64,000 nucleotides of DNA, from contig NKYR01000051.1 in assembly GCA_003184365.1 (NCBI GenBank), forward strand, positions 62,001 to 126,000, read 5' to 3'. Under the pieces are notes generated by a model, which was not told the DNA's origin, searched no databases, and was given only the letters and a program-made list of their open reading frames with translations. The first letter of the stretch is position 1. The number at the start of each line of letters is the position of its first letter. This document shows positions 20,797 through 30,972 of the stretch, piece after piece. The position numbers and the translations under genes are program-made. The DNA is from Evernia prunastri (taxonomy: Eukaryota; Ascomycota; Lecanoromycetes; Lecanorales; Parmeliaceae).

Positions 20797-22524
20797 CTAT
20801 GGCACAGCATCTTTCATATCACTCTTAAACCTTTCCATACACCTTTGTTTCGTCTCGTGCCAGTCCACATGCGGGCTGGGATAGCCGAGCTTCTCAAACT
20901 CCGCTTTGGGTAGTCTATCGTGAGGCGAGAAGACAGCCTTCCCCTCCACCCCACTCAACTCTGGGACCCACTTTCTGATGTAATCGCCATTGGGATCATT
21001 CTTCTCTGCCTGACTGACGGGGTTGAAGACCGTGTAGCTTGGTTCCCAGCCTTGGGTGTTGTTGCACAGATCCCAATCGACCAGTGTTTCCGCAAAGTAA
21101 CGCTCCCCGCGACGATAGTCGATCAGGAGGTTGCAGTAAAGGTAGGATGAAACGTTCATGCGGAGACGGTTGTGCATGTAGGCTTCATGGTTGAGTTGGC
21201 GCATTCCAGCGTCGATGAAGGGAACCCCTGTCTTGCCCTCATACCACTTTTTCCACCCCGCCTCATCATCTTCCCATTGTACGAACTCGAACTTCAGATT
21301 CTGCGGCAGGTTCATGCTGTTATGTGGTATCACAACCATCATCTGCCTGTATAGCTCTCGGAAGACGATTTCACGTACCCAAGCACTGACACCTGGGCTG
21401 GCCCCCTTTTCACTGAAATCGGCACTGTTGCTGTTGTAGGAGCGGAGGGTGGAAAGAGCTTCCCGAACGCTGACAGTACCGGAGGAGAAGTAAGCGGACA
21501 TCCGGGAGGAGGAATCTTTGGAGGGGTCGCTGCGAGTTTTGGCGTAGTTTTCGATTTGCTTATGGACGAAATGATTCAGGCGATCGACGGCTGCGGCGTG
21601 ACCTGCTGGCCAAAGCTTGCGGATCCTTTTCTTGGTCTCCTCAGAGTCGAATTGCTTGTTCTCCGGTACTGGTGGAACGTCATGCGAGGCACCTTTGACG
21701 TCTGGCGTCGAAGCGTTCTTTTCGGGCCTGGGAGCATTGTCGAGTAGGTCTGGAGAGTCCTTGACCAATTCAAGCCAAGCACGATGATAGGGGCTGAAGA
21801 CCTTCATAGGCCCTCCACTGCCAGTCTTCACTTCTCCCGGTACGACAACGGTCTGGTCATGGTGAAGGGAGACCTGGACACTGTTCTCCAACCCCTCTAG
21901 CACCTTGATATCGCGTCGCAACTCGTCCACCTCATATTCAAAGTTGGCGAATACATGGGACGCGTTGTTCTCCTTTAGGAATTTGATGATTGTAGGTACG
22001 ATCTCTTTCCGTCCCGCAGCTGTCGCGAACGCAAATGGGATCTGCAATTCCTTGAGCTCTGCCTGCATCAGCCCAAGAGTCTGCACAATAAGGTCGCTCC
22101 TTGCTGGACTGGTCCCGTGCCATTCGAACTCCTCCGGACAATAGATGTAGACGCAGATGAGAGGCTTCGATTTCTGCTTGGCCAGCGAGGAGGCATTATG
22201 GAGCGCGGTATTATCGTGTATACGCAGATCTTTGCTTCTGAACCAGTGAACGACTTGCTTCACGTCATCGATTGAATCTTGCGCGTCGAGCTGCTTGACC
22301 AGCTCGCTGAATGGTGTGTCTTGGGCATCGATCTGCTTAGCGCGTTTGGTCGACGGATGCTGCAGCTCTGGATGGTCTTCGGCTTCGTGCTTTGGCATCT
22401 TTGCACCAATCTTGATTGTGTGATGAAGCGGTGCGAGTCTGCTGAGTGCGATTCTTGGACGAGAGAAACGCGCTGTAGCATATAAGGAAGGAATGTTGAA
22501 AGCAAAAGCCGGGAATCTAGACAT
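20797..22524 (-). CDS. DNA photolyase/cryptochrome family protein, 575 aa
   Basis: One long exon. The N-terminal photolyase domain (from about residue 88, QVVHWFRSKDLRIHDNTAL) binds an antenna chromophore; the C-terminal FAD domain carries GVPFIDAGMRQLNHEAYMHN, RLRMNVSSYL, LLIDYRRGERYFAE, WDLCNNTQGWEPSYTVFNP and DYIRKWVPEL. These are the conserved FAD-binding and DNA-repair blocks of class I-type enzymes that split UV-made pyrimidine dimers with blue light. The segment after NN is shorter than in bacterial class I enzymes (no STGTD-like insert before the FNP block), so a CryA-like fungal cryptochrome/photolyase is equally possible. The first 42 residues are Arg/Ser/Ala-rich and look mitochondrial; a second Met (22398) is followed by a TKRAK nuclear-type signal, allowing dual targeting. 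Confidence 0.93.
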   Translation of the reverse strand: MSRFPAFAFNIPSLYATARFSRPRIALSRLAPLHHTIKIGAKMPKHEAEDHPELQHPSTKRAKQIDAQDTPFSELVKQLDAQDSIDDVKQVVHWFRSKDLRIHDNTALHNASSLAKQKSKPLICVYIYCPEEFEWHGTSPARSDLIVQTLGLMQAELKELQIPFAFATAAGRKEIVPTIIKFLKENNASHVFANFEYEVDELRRDIKVLEGLENSVQVSLHHDQTVVVPGEVKTGSGGPMKVFSPYHRAWLELVKDSPDLLDNAPRPEKNASTPDVKGASHDVPPVPENKQFDSEETKKRIRKLWPAGHAAAVDRLNHFVHKQIENYAKTRSDPSKDSSSRMSAYFSSGTVSVREALSTLRSYNSNSADFSEKGASPGVSAWVREIVFRELYRQMMVVIPHNSMNLPQNLKFEFVQWEDDEAGWKKWYEGKTGVPFIDAGMRQLNHEAYMHNRLRMNVSSYLYCNLLIDYRRGERYFAETLVDWDLCNNTQGWEPSYTVFNPVSQAEKNDPNGDYIRKWVPELSGVEGKAVFSPHDRLPKAEFEKLGYPSPHVDWHETKQRCMERFKSDMKDAVP

Positions 22525-22992
22525 GGTGCATGAAGATCGAAGATCATTACGTCAGCTACTGAGATCTAGGAGATGCTAGCTCAGCCTTATCAGGTACACT
22601 AAGGTACCAGAACTCTTTACCCCGCCAGATCAGCAATCATCTCCACTTCACCAAATCGCTCTTCCCAACCTAGAGTCAAAGCGAGCACAACAAATTCTCC
22701 TTTCCTCTATACAACCTGCTGCTACTTGATTCTACTATCCATTCTCGCTTTCGGAAGAGACATCGCACTTTTCTGGCTGTTAATATCTCGAACATTGAGC
22801 CTGATATGCGCGACCGCTTGATGATGCATCCATGAATTGCCTGTATCTACTCTAGCTGACATGATTGGGGGACGCACACCAATAACAGCACGCAAATCCG
22901 AGGACTAACCGAAGCAGGACGTCATATTAAAGGCCGTCCTGATCGAATCGCAAACCGTCATGCTTCGAATGATGTAAGAGTAAGTAATCGGC
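22525..22992. other. Intergenic region upstream of the photolyase
   Basis: No gene seen. It should carry the photolyase promoter on minus, and the 3' flank of the gene ending at 22993. Confidence 0.4.
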
Positions 22993-23516
22993 CTAGTCAC
23001 CCCCTCCCCCTCCGTCGCCTCCGTCGCCTCCATCCCCTCCATCACCGCCATCACCACCATCCCCACCGTCTCCCCCATCGCTGCCGTTATCCGGACCATT
23101 CGACGGCGGTCCCGGGTTGCCTGGATCCGACGGATTGGGTGTAGGATTAGTGGCATACCTTTGATCACCCTCAGCACAACATCATCTCCGCATTTTCTTT
23201 ACAGAAAGAGTGTCCCTTACCCTCCGCCTCCGCCACTGCCCGAAGAGCCACCGGAACAGCTGTCGATGGTCCCGGGCACGTAATTACCGTACTGGTTCTG
23301 CGTGCCGCTGTAAGCGCAGTAGCAGTTGCAGTTGAAGCTGGCGCATTGGTAGGTGCACGCTGCGGGATCGTCCTGTCGGATCGAGAGGGCTGCGGTGGTG
23401 GTAAGTTAGACGTGTGATTGGGGTTGGAAGGGTGCGGGGGACGTACGTTGCGCTGGGGTGGAGAGGGCGAAGGTGGCTAAAGAGCCCAGGGTGAAGAGGG
23501 TGGAGAGGATGTGCAT
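22993..23516 (-). CDS. Secreted Cys-rich protein with Gly-Gly-Asp repeat tail, 134 aa
   Basis: Three exons on minus: 23516-23447, 23389-23221 and 23158-22993. Introns are 57 bp (GTACGT, CTAAC, CGCAG) and 62 bp (GTAAGG ... CAAAG). The signal peptide is MHILSTLFTLGSLATFALS. A compact cysteine block follows (ACTYQCASFNCNCYC, then DSC), then Gly/Ser, a Pro/Asn-rich linker, and a tail of seven or more GGD triplets ending GGGGGD. The acidic Gly-rich tail suggests metal (calcium) binding or a flexible, wall-bound tether; this is inference. A TATAAAAAG on minus at 23590-23582 lies 66 bp before the ATG. I do not recognise the family. Confidence 0.7.
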
Positions 23517-23581
23517 GGCTGAGGAGATTGATAGCTAGGACTTTGTTTGCGATTGTATTCTTTCTGGCCAGGAAAGGCTGC

Positions 23582-23590
23582 CTTTTTATA
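23582..23590 (-). promoter_or_regulatory. TATA box of the GGD-tail protein gene
   Basis: TATAAAAAG on the minus strand, 66-74 bp before the start codon at 23516, matches the position expected for a fungal core promoter. Confidence 0.5.
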
Positions 23591-23599
23591 CCCACATCC

Positions 23600-25173
23600 A
23601 TATTCATATCCATACCCAAAGCCTCTTCTCCCTCTCGGCCCCTCACATCTCTGGCACCTCATGAAGTCATTGTTCAAATCCTCAAAGTAAACAAGCGAGC
23701 TGTACTGCGCAGAGGGAAAAGGTTACATTTCTCCCCCAGCAGAGCAAAGAAACACGTTCGCTAAAACTCGCCCAAACGAGTCAAACTGATCAGCAACCTC
23801 TCCGCAGGCACGGGTCGCTTCTGCAATATTGCGTCAAGTCCACGAAGATTCGGTAGCATATTTTGATCTTCCCCCTCAGCTGAATCCATTGATCGAATGG
23901 GTGTCCGTCGTCAAGAGGCACGTCTGAAGCCATGCGGCCCGAATCGTTCGCTGAGGTGATACTCAACAGTAGTACTCTATCTATGGAGGAGAGGGGGGAT
24001 CGGCAAACTAAACTGCATGTACCCCTCAAAAATGCACGGGCGAGGCTACTTCCGCCCGCACCCGGTACCCTACCTAAGTAGCATCGAGGATTTAACTTTG
24101 CGATCATCATCAACAATGCCATGTTCTTTTGTCGATGATATAGATTACCAATGACTAGACGTAATCTTTAGCGCAGGCACGGAGAAGTGATCGTCGTGCG
24201 GCTTGAGGAGAGATGCGCAGCTCTCTACTCCACTACTCTACTCAGTAGTAGTAGCAGTCGGCGCTTTAGACCGTTTGCTCGCAGGGGCCAGGGGCAAAGG
24301 TGGAAGAATGGGCACCTAGTCCTGCTGGCGAAAAGCGTTGGTGGCTTGGAGAAGGCGAGAAGCAGTATTGGCGCTCTGCTTGTGGTTTTGGGCTTGGTTG
24401 ATGGGGCCTTTTGGGGTACTCGAGTGAGGGTTGCCAGTATCAGCTTGTCCCAAAAGCAATCAGGATTGACGATTACGCCCTTATCTGCCTACTCATCATC
24501 TGTATCCAGTTGTACAAGGTTGTCAGATGTGGATGGGAAGAGGTTGTTAATTTCGACCCTTTTTACGAACTCAAGGAATCCCAATCTTTTCCAGTGATAT
24601 GAGTGCTACGACAAGGAGAAGATGTGGAGATTTCAGGGGCTATCTTGACTGATTTCTAATTGTATCATCAACGTATGATCATAATCGAAGAGTTAAATGG
24701 TACTGAAGTCTCAATTATCACCAAATATGTATGCAAATTCTGTGCTCTTTCTGCTTGGGTTGAGGTGGGGTTCAACAAACATCAATGGTGGGTTACATCT
24801 TTCTGCATGCGCTAGCAAGATGATTTCTAAAGGAAAGTTGCACGCCGATCCTCTGTACCTCATGCCCGTTTGTGTATGCTAAAACACTCTGCTCGCTAGA
24901 AAGGGAGTAGAACCGGAGGTGCTCGAGATCTCCCCCTTCGAAGCTTAAGTGTAATAGCGTTGTACTCTCCCGAACGCTATCATGAGTCGTGCGGTTGATT
25001 TGTTGTCATACCTTAGGTCTCATCCTGAAGTCCATGCTTAGTCTCCGAAAGCTAGCCCCACACCTCCTAAGCTGCTTCTCATGAAACTGCTGGTGGTGTC
25101 GACAATGCAGAGCTTGCCAGATTTGAACAGACCCAGAAAGTTGGATGATATGGAGGTTACCATAATTGCGTTT
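23600..25173. other. Gap without a recognisable gene
   Basis: ORFs at 24187-24597 and 24411-24602 are overlapping and without motif. No supported gene. Confidence 0.4.
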
Positions 25174-25431
25174 TTAGTAATGTTGGTTGGCGATGTTGAG
25201 TATTCCCCGGACGAGCGTCTCTCCTAATGCAAGGCTCAAAGAGCCCACCGGGGCCGTGCCGTCCCAGCCTTTCGAGTCGCAGATAGAGGTGGTGTTCATG
25301 GTAGCCACAAGCGAAGCCGCATACGCATTGGGGGTGCAGTCTTGACCATCAGGACCGGAAGGTACCGTGGTGTAAGCTCGGTCTTTGGCTTTCCTTGTCA
25401 CATTCAGCGTCAGCGTTGCTTTCCCAGGCAC
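25174..25431 (-). pseudogene. C-terminal fragment of an unknown, probably secreted protein
   Basis: An 85-codon minus frame reads as the end of a real protein (KATLTLNVTRKAKDRAYTTV, then SLSLALGETLVRGILNIANQHY before the stop) with Cys, Asn-Thr-Thr glycosylation sites and a GPDGQD motif. It has no ATG; upstream in frame there is a TAG at about 25470. No matching 5' exon was found in 25432-25860, where the ORF 25585-25854 does not splice to it sensibly. It is either the last exon of a gene with an unread 5' part or a relic. Confidence 0.35.
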
Positions 25432-26577
25432 ACAAGGGCAATGCCAACGGCACAGCTTATGCCTCTAAGGTGCGAATCATGTTTTACTGTTCACGTTAAA
25501 GCGTAGAGCTCTAATTCTAGAAGTCGCACCTCAAGTTGAAGTAGCTGGCAACCCTTCCCCCCTTACCCCACAACCCCCCGCCGGCTATCCATCCTTGGCT
25601 ACCAGGCTTGGACCCCGATAGTGCATCCTCAAGTGTACATACCATGGCCGTGGAGACCATAAGGCTAGCTGGGCGAGCAGTATACCCCGGAAAGACCGCC
25701 CTGGGGGGCTAGTGTCCAGCCGACCGCGTTTGAAAGCCCGTTTATGCAGCCACCTACAACATGAAGTATTTCTGGAGATACATCTCGCATCAGTGAAATT
25801 GAGATCACCAGATAGCGCAAACCCCACCAGCCTCACTCCCGGCGCCCTCTGCAAATGAAGTCCCGAAGCAATGCCACTTTGTCATAGCCGATCCCGGCCC
25901 TGACGCTCCTGGCTTCGATGGCTGCTCATTTGTGCTCGGGGTCCGATGCTCGGCGTTGAGAGCGCCGTCAGGGACTGGAGGATCGTGGTAGGACTTGGGT
26001 GTTGGGGTAAGTGCAAGCGAGCACAGGGTGGGCCGAGAGGGAGAAGTGCGAGAGGAAGTGCGAGAGGAGCGCTCCTTGTGGATGGTGTATGAGCATGGAC
26101 TGCCAGTTGGGCGTTGAGAGGACCTAGCGGCCGACGTAGGAGGGTTTGGGCGGTGAGATGGCGGGGAGGAGTACGGCGCCTGCAGAGGGATGGTGGAGTT
26201 TAGCGGCGTGTGTTGGCTGGAATTGGTGAGTTGAAAATTAAATGAGTAGCGAAATGAAGGAGGGGAGATGCGGATCAGTGAACCGGATCACATGCGGGAT
26301 CATGGGTACAAGAAGATGGATTGTTCTTCTGCTGTGTTGGAACAGCAGGCGAATGTCGACGGGGCTTTTGGCATAGCAATGGGTTCGGTTCACTATGCGT
26401 TCTTTGCAAGCGAACATAATAGTCAATTGAAATCAGAAAGATGCGTGGGGTATCATACAGTGCTAAAGCCATGCACTTCGCCATGCCATAATATCCATCG
26501 CTATGCTCTATCACAAATCCCACAATATTCCCTTAACCCCGTAATGCATGCTCGCAATATCGTATGTCGTCGCGCTC
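25432..26577. other. Gap without a recognisable gene
   Basis: Only short overlapping ORFs on both strands; none with motif support. Contains AG/GT-rich stretches near 25990-26160. Confidence 0.35.
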
Positions 26578-27600
26578 CTATGTTCGTGGGAAACGGCGCA
26601 CTTCCTCAAAGGCCTTGCCTCTGCGTAGGCGGCGCTTCTTCGCCGAGACTGCTCTTGTACCAGTCTCGCGATATGATATTGTATCTTTTGACCGTAGTGT
26701 CCAGGGAAGGGCACGCGGAGCCTTGGGAACCGTTGACCGCATACTCTTGGGTGTCCTCGCGGTCCTTGTCGCGGTCTTTGAGACCTTTGAAGTATTCTTT
26801 CGCGACTTTGATGCGCTTTTGGTAACAGGTTCCGACCTGTTCTCTGTTACCTCGACGTTCATCGGAGCCAGACCTTCTCCCTCCACGTCTCGCTTTTTTT
26901 GTGTCTCTGCATCTTTTCGCCTTTTTGAGGCCTCGGCTGTACTTTGGGGGCTTTCCCCCGCGGTGGTGGGCTGCGATAGCCGCGAAGATCGCTTTTCATC
27001 GTGTTGTGCCGGACTCCTTGTCGCGTGCTGCTGATAAGGCCTCCTGGCAGCAGGCTTATCTTTTTTGATTCCGGCAGCAGTAGCTTGCAATATACCATCT
27101 GAAGGGGCCGGAGATGGCGACTGGACTGGGCTCAGGAGGAGAGCTTGAGCGTATCCCTCAGTAGCCCTCCCTTCTGCTTCCAACCTTTTTCGCCGATCAT
27201 GCTCCTTCACTAGCAGGTCGTGTTCTCTTTTCCAATGGGCGATCTGCGACTCCCAGTACTCCGGGTTTTCTCCAAATATCCCATATCTCTCCGGCTCCTC
27301 TTTTCTGAGCAACATCCTCCCAGGGTAAAAACTCTCCAGGAGCTTGGCTTGATCCGCCGCCCAGGACTTAAGTTCCTGCAATTCTTCCTGGACATCAATA
27401 TCTGGCCATGTTATGACTGGAGTTCGCTGGCTTTCGGGAGTCTGTCTCTCAGGTGTGACAGAGGATTGTCGGCTATAGTGCGAACGAGGGTGAGAGTTTT
27501 TCTCGAGGCCGGCGTTGACGAGATGGAGCTGCGTAAGAAATGGGGGTCCAGCCAGAGCACTGTTGGGATGAGTGATGGGGTCTGGCTGAGCTTCGGTCAT
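26578..27600 (-). CDS. Disordered basic protein, partner gene copy 1 (340 aa)
   Basis: One exon of 340 aa, ATG at 27600, TAG at 26578-26580. The N-terminus has LHLVNAGLEKNSHPR and a phospho-site-like cluster SVTPERQTPESQRTP. A helical region follows (residues ~70-150, with NPEYWESQIAHWKREHDLL), then a Gln/Ser/Pro-rich link LLLSPVQSPSPAPSD, a long low-complexity Lys/Ser/Thr/Glu region, and a conserved end block LPWTLRSKDTISYRETGT (298-315) before a basic tail KKRRLRRGK, likely nuclear. The same order of blocks recurs in 30973-31989. It is divergent to the FHA-pseudokinase gene starting at 28237, with 636 bp between the starts. The family is not known to me; a scaffold or chromatin-linked role is inference. 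Confidence 0.75.
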   Translation of the reverse strand: MTEAQPDPITHPNSALAGPPFLTQLHLVNAGLEKNSHPRSHYSRQSSVTPERQTPESQRTPVITWPDIDVQEELQELKSWAADQAKLLESFYPGRMLLRKEEPERYGIFGENPEYWESQIAHWKREHDLLVKEHDRRKRLEAEGRATEGYAQALLLSPVQSPSPAPSDGILQATAAGIKKDKPAARRPYQQHATRSPAQHDEKRSSRLSQPTTAGESPQSTAEASKRRKDAETQKKRDVEGEGLAPMNVEVTENRSEPVTKSASKSRKNTSKVSKTATRTARTPKSMRSTVPKAPRALPWTLRSKDTISYRETGTRAVSAKKRRLRRGKAFEEVRRFPRT

Positions 27601-28236
27601 TGGAAGACGGCGAGTCTGGATGAAGCTGCCTCGGCTGCTTCACAAGCGTTGAATGTGGTCTTAGTAAGGAGGGATGTCGTGGCATCAAAGGAGCTCTAGT
27701 ATATCGACACAATACTTTCTTATTTTTAAATCACACAGCAACGACCAATAATCCACATGATCATGTCGGAACGAAAGTGTTATGAGCGATAATAATGAGA
27801 CCATCTACTGATGAGGCGAATGCAATGGATCATTAGCCAGGACTCGCTGGCCTCATCGGAGGACAAGAAGAAGATAGGAAGGGGCGATGCTTGCTTTGAA
27901 TACCTCACTTGCAAATATCCCCTAGACTAAAAGTGTTATTGAGAGACCTCACCCGTTGCCATTCGATAAGTCATGTCATTTACTACCATCGCGTGATTCC
28001 TTCCTCTCCTTTCTTGCCGCTTTCCTCTTGTTTAAGATGCTTATCTATATATATATCACATGATGTAGTGGCGAGGAGACTCCTGTAGCTCTGTGCTACA
28101 TCTCTAGGCCACTTCTCCTAGAAGAAGCCCCCGCGTTTCTTTATATTTCCTTCTTCCTTTTCCCCTTCTTCCTTTCTCTTCATTTCCTCTGTACAACCCC
28201 CTTCATTTTCCGGAAAATTTCCACTCTTTCTGCAAG
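27601..28236. promoter_or_regulatory. Shared divergent promoter region, copy 1
   Basis: Separates the starts of the minus gene at 27600 and the plus gene at 28237. It holds a TATATATATA run near 28048-28057 and a CT-rich tract (about 28135-28230) just before the plus ATG, as expected for a fungal promoter and leader. Co-regulation of the pair is inference. Confidence 0.45.
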
Positions 28237-30389
28237 ATGTCCATTCCAAAGCTTGAGTTCCTGCTCGTCAAAGCTGATCTACTTGGGAGTCTTGCTAGTG
28301 TGGCGCTTGCGTTGCGAGAGAACACTGACCGCCGTCTCGTCCAGAGCACCGGATACGGCTCGGGCCTTAATCAAGAAGTAGGCTCTAGAAAGCCTCTGAT
28401 CGGAGCAATCACTAACGCTCGTAAGATGCAGACTCTGACACCCAACAGTATAGCTTTATACCTCAACCAGAAGCCTAAGGATATCACCAGGGGCTTCATT
28501 TTTGGGAGCGACCCAGTATCTTGTGATGTTCTGTTGGCAAGTACCAACGATATGGGTATCAGTGCGAAGCATTTTTCGATCCATATCGACTGGGATTCTC
28601 GAGATCCAACGATCACCTGCCTGTCAGGTAATCCTATTCGAATCAGAGCCATTGGTGCGGAAAGCAAAACCCTTGTGAAGAATAAGTGGCAAAGACTACC
28701 GCCTGGCTCGACTACGATTGTTCGCATTACTCAGAGCCTACACGTGGAGCTGCTCAGTCCACATCGAGGGAACCATCAGGCTGCTTACCTTCGAAATCTA
28801 CAAGACTACATCCTAGATTTCCAGCATGCGGTGCCTGAACTGGCTACCATTAGCCTTCGTGACACCGAGGTGACGCCCCTCATAGTATACCGCTGCCCAG
28901 GCCTAAAAGGGAATGAATACTATACCACTGGCAGGATTAAGACAGGTGACCAGTATTATGATAGCACGGTGTTGCTCTACAACGCGATGTGTAAGCCGCA
29001 ACCAGATGCTCCTGTGACGATCCAAGGATCTGTAGAATTCAATCTCGAGCAGTCGAATCATTCATCTTACGCCAGCAGTAAGCGTCCCATAACTCCGTGG
29101 AAAATACGACGAAAGCTGAGATGCCCAGGTTATCCAGATACTGAGGACTGGGTCTTTGATGACTCGACAGGCCGTCAGCCACGCGAACTGTTCATCGTGA
29201 AACACTATCGAGATAAAAAAACTCAAACTACTTTACCCTCGCGATTCAAAGAGCTATGTGATCTAGATCATGTCAGGCTTCTTCATCCTGGGTACTTTAC
29301 CGTTTCGCTGATTTCAAACACCAGTTGAATCTCGAACGCATCATAGATCTTATCACTGAGCCCTCAGTGTTCATGGTTATTACGGACAGCTTTCCCCAGA
29401 CAACCCTAGAAGCGGTACATCAAGAGACACCACTGAACACGGAACAGGTCGCTTACGTGTTGGGACAAATCTGCGGGGCGTTGGAGTATCTGCATGAACG
29501 CCAGTGGACTCATGGCAATCTTGATCCACGCAGCATCCATGTCATAGTGAGGGAACACTTGTTTGTCCAATTGACGGACACCGCGCTCTCGAGCTTCGTC
29601 GATATAGGAAAGCCGGAAGACTATCATGACTTGTACGCTTCTCAGCAATTTGGACAAAAGGACAAATCTCCAGCGGACATTTGGTCAGCAGGGGTCGTGG
29701 CGCTACAACTTCTCCTTCCCAACGGCTTACCTCGTCGCGACACTTCTCAACAGTCGCTATGGGTTACGAAGCTGGAACGTCTAGCTGATGCCAGGTACCA
29801 TAAGTGTCGCAACGAGCCAACCGCATTCGTGAGGAGTGTACTTAGACATGACGCCACACAGCGGCCCACAGCAACGGAGCTACTCAAAAACCCGTGGATT
29901 GTACGACACAGGAATCCCTCTACCATCCAGAGACCCAACTACTTCAGTCCCCGGGCATCGCGTCACTCAAGCGTGGGCCCTTCCGACGCCCCCAGCAGAC
30001 AAAGCTCAGTGGTCCCCACCCCCCAGGGATCGCGTCAGACGAGCGTGGGACCGTCCAACAGCTCCAGCAGACAGAGCTCAGCCGCCCCTTCAGCCGTTTC
30101 CGCTCGCCGAGCGATACTGGAAATGGACAGCCCCCCCGGAAGTCCCTACATCGACTTCGACCACTTCGAGAGGTACACTGCCGATTTGCTCGGCCGAGTC
30201 TCCCGCGCCCCTACACCGTCGTCCGACTCTGCAGACGTTTCGAGCATGGTGGCTGAGATCGGCTATGATAGTGGCGAGGAAACGGAGACGGGGAATCGGC
30301 CGAAGAAGCTGCGCAGGGGCAAGGGCAAGGGCAAGGTGGTCCCTCCTTTGGGCATGGAGCTGAGGTCTCATGGGAAAGGCAGGCGTTGA
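28237..30389 (+). CDS. FHA-like domain plus pseudokinase, copy 1 (699 aa)
   Basis: Exons 28237-29271 and 29325-30389, with a 53-bp intron (GTCAGG ... CACCAG, phase 0). Residues ~86-180 form a degenerate FHA domain: GFIFGSD, CDVLLAS and GISAKHFSI with the S-x-x-H core kept, but the usual binding Arg replaced. Residues ~310-550 form a kinase fold: FIVKHYRD, ICGALEYLHERQWTHGNLDP (H408), LTDTA (D430), ADIWSAGVVALQLL and TATELLKNPWI. The catalytic HRDxxxxN reads HGNLDPRS, and DFG reads DTA, so it should be a pseudokinase. The tail has repeats of the type SRQSSV.P and ends in GEETETG plus KKLRRGKGKGKG. It belongs to a divergent pair that is duplicated at 30973-34875. Confidence 0.82.
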
Positions 30390-30972
30390 GGGTTAGAGGG
30401 GTGTCCGTATGCTGGGGATGAATCTGAGGTCTAGCGGAAAAGGTTCGTGACAGCTGTCTTCACATCAGACTGAAGAGCTACGGGGTAGGAGGAATCGAGG
30501 GCAGATTAAGTAGAAATATGTTCATTTCGGGTATCAATGGCTTCTAAACCACTAGTTGCTCCATCTGATATGCTGTGACGCGACCTCGTCACAATCCTAT
30601 TTTCCTTTCAATTCAAAGAAGCAACCTACATGTTGCCGTCCATTCCTTCAGTCAATCCCTCGTCATAGACAAGCCTCGCAGGCAATACAGAGCGACATCG
30701 CCCATGCTGCGATGCCATCAAGATGCTCATAGTGCCATCGACGACGATGCTCGCGTAGCCAGCGAATACAACAGAGGAATAACAGCCGGGTATAATGCTT
30801 TGTCCATGCCATGCAGTCAGTGTTCGCCAGTTCCAAACTCCGCAAATCGCTAGGGTAAATGCAACTCTCATCATGCCATATCATGTCGCTACACTGTATC
30901 GTAAGATGTTCGTAGATATTCCTTAGATTTCGTAGTCATGAGTTATGTAGTTCAGCCGGGGTTTCATTTTCA
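30390..30972. other. Region between the two copies of the duplicated pair
   Basis: Convergent 3' flanks of the pseudokinase copy 1 and the partner copy 2. Short ORFs on both strands (30575-30884) show no motif. This is where the duplication joint should lie. Confidence 0.4.

Noticed and set aside
27220..27699. Plus ORF of 159 codons
   Set aside because: It is antisense to the partner gene copy 1, whose conserved blocks match copy 2 and fix the coding strand as minus.
29836..30371. Two plus and one minus alternative-frame ORFs
   Set aside because: They lie inside the Ser/Arg-rich tail of the pseudokinase, where repeats keep all frames open by chance.
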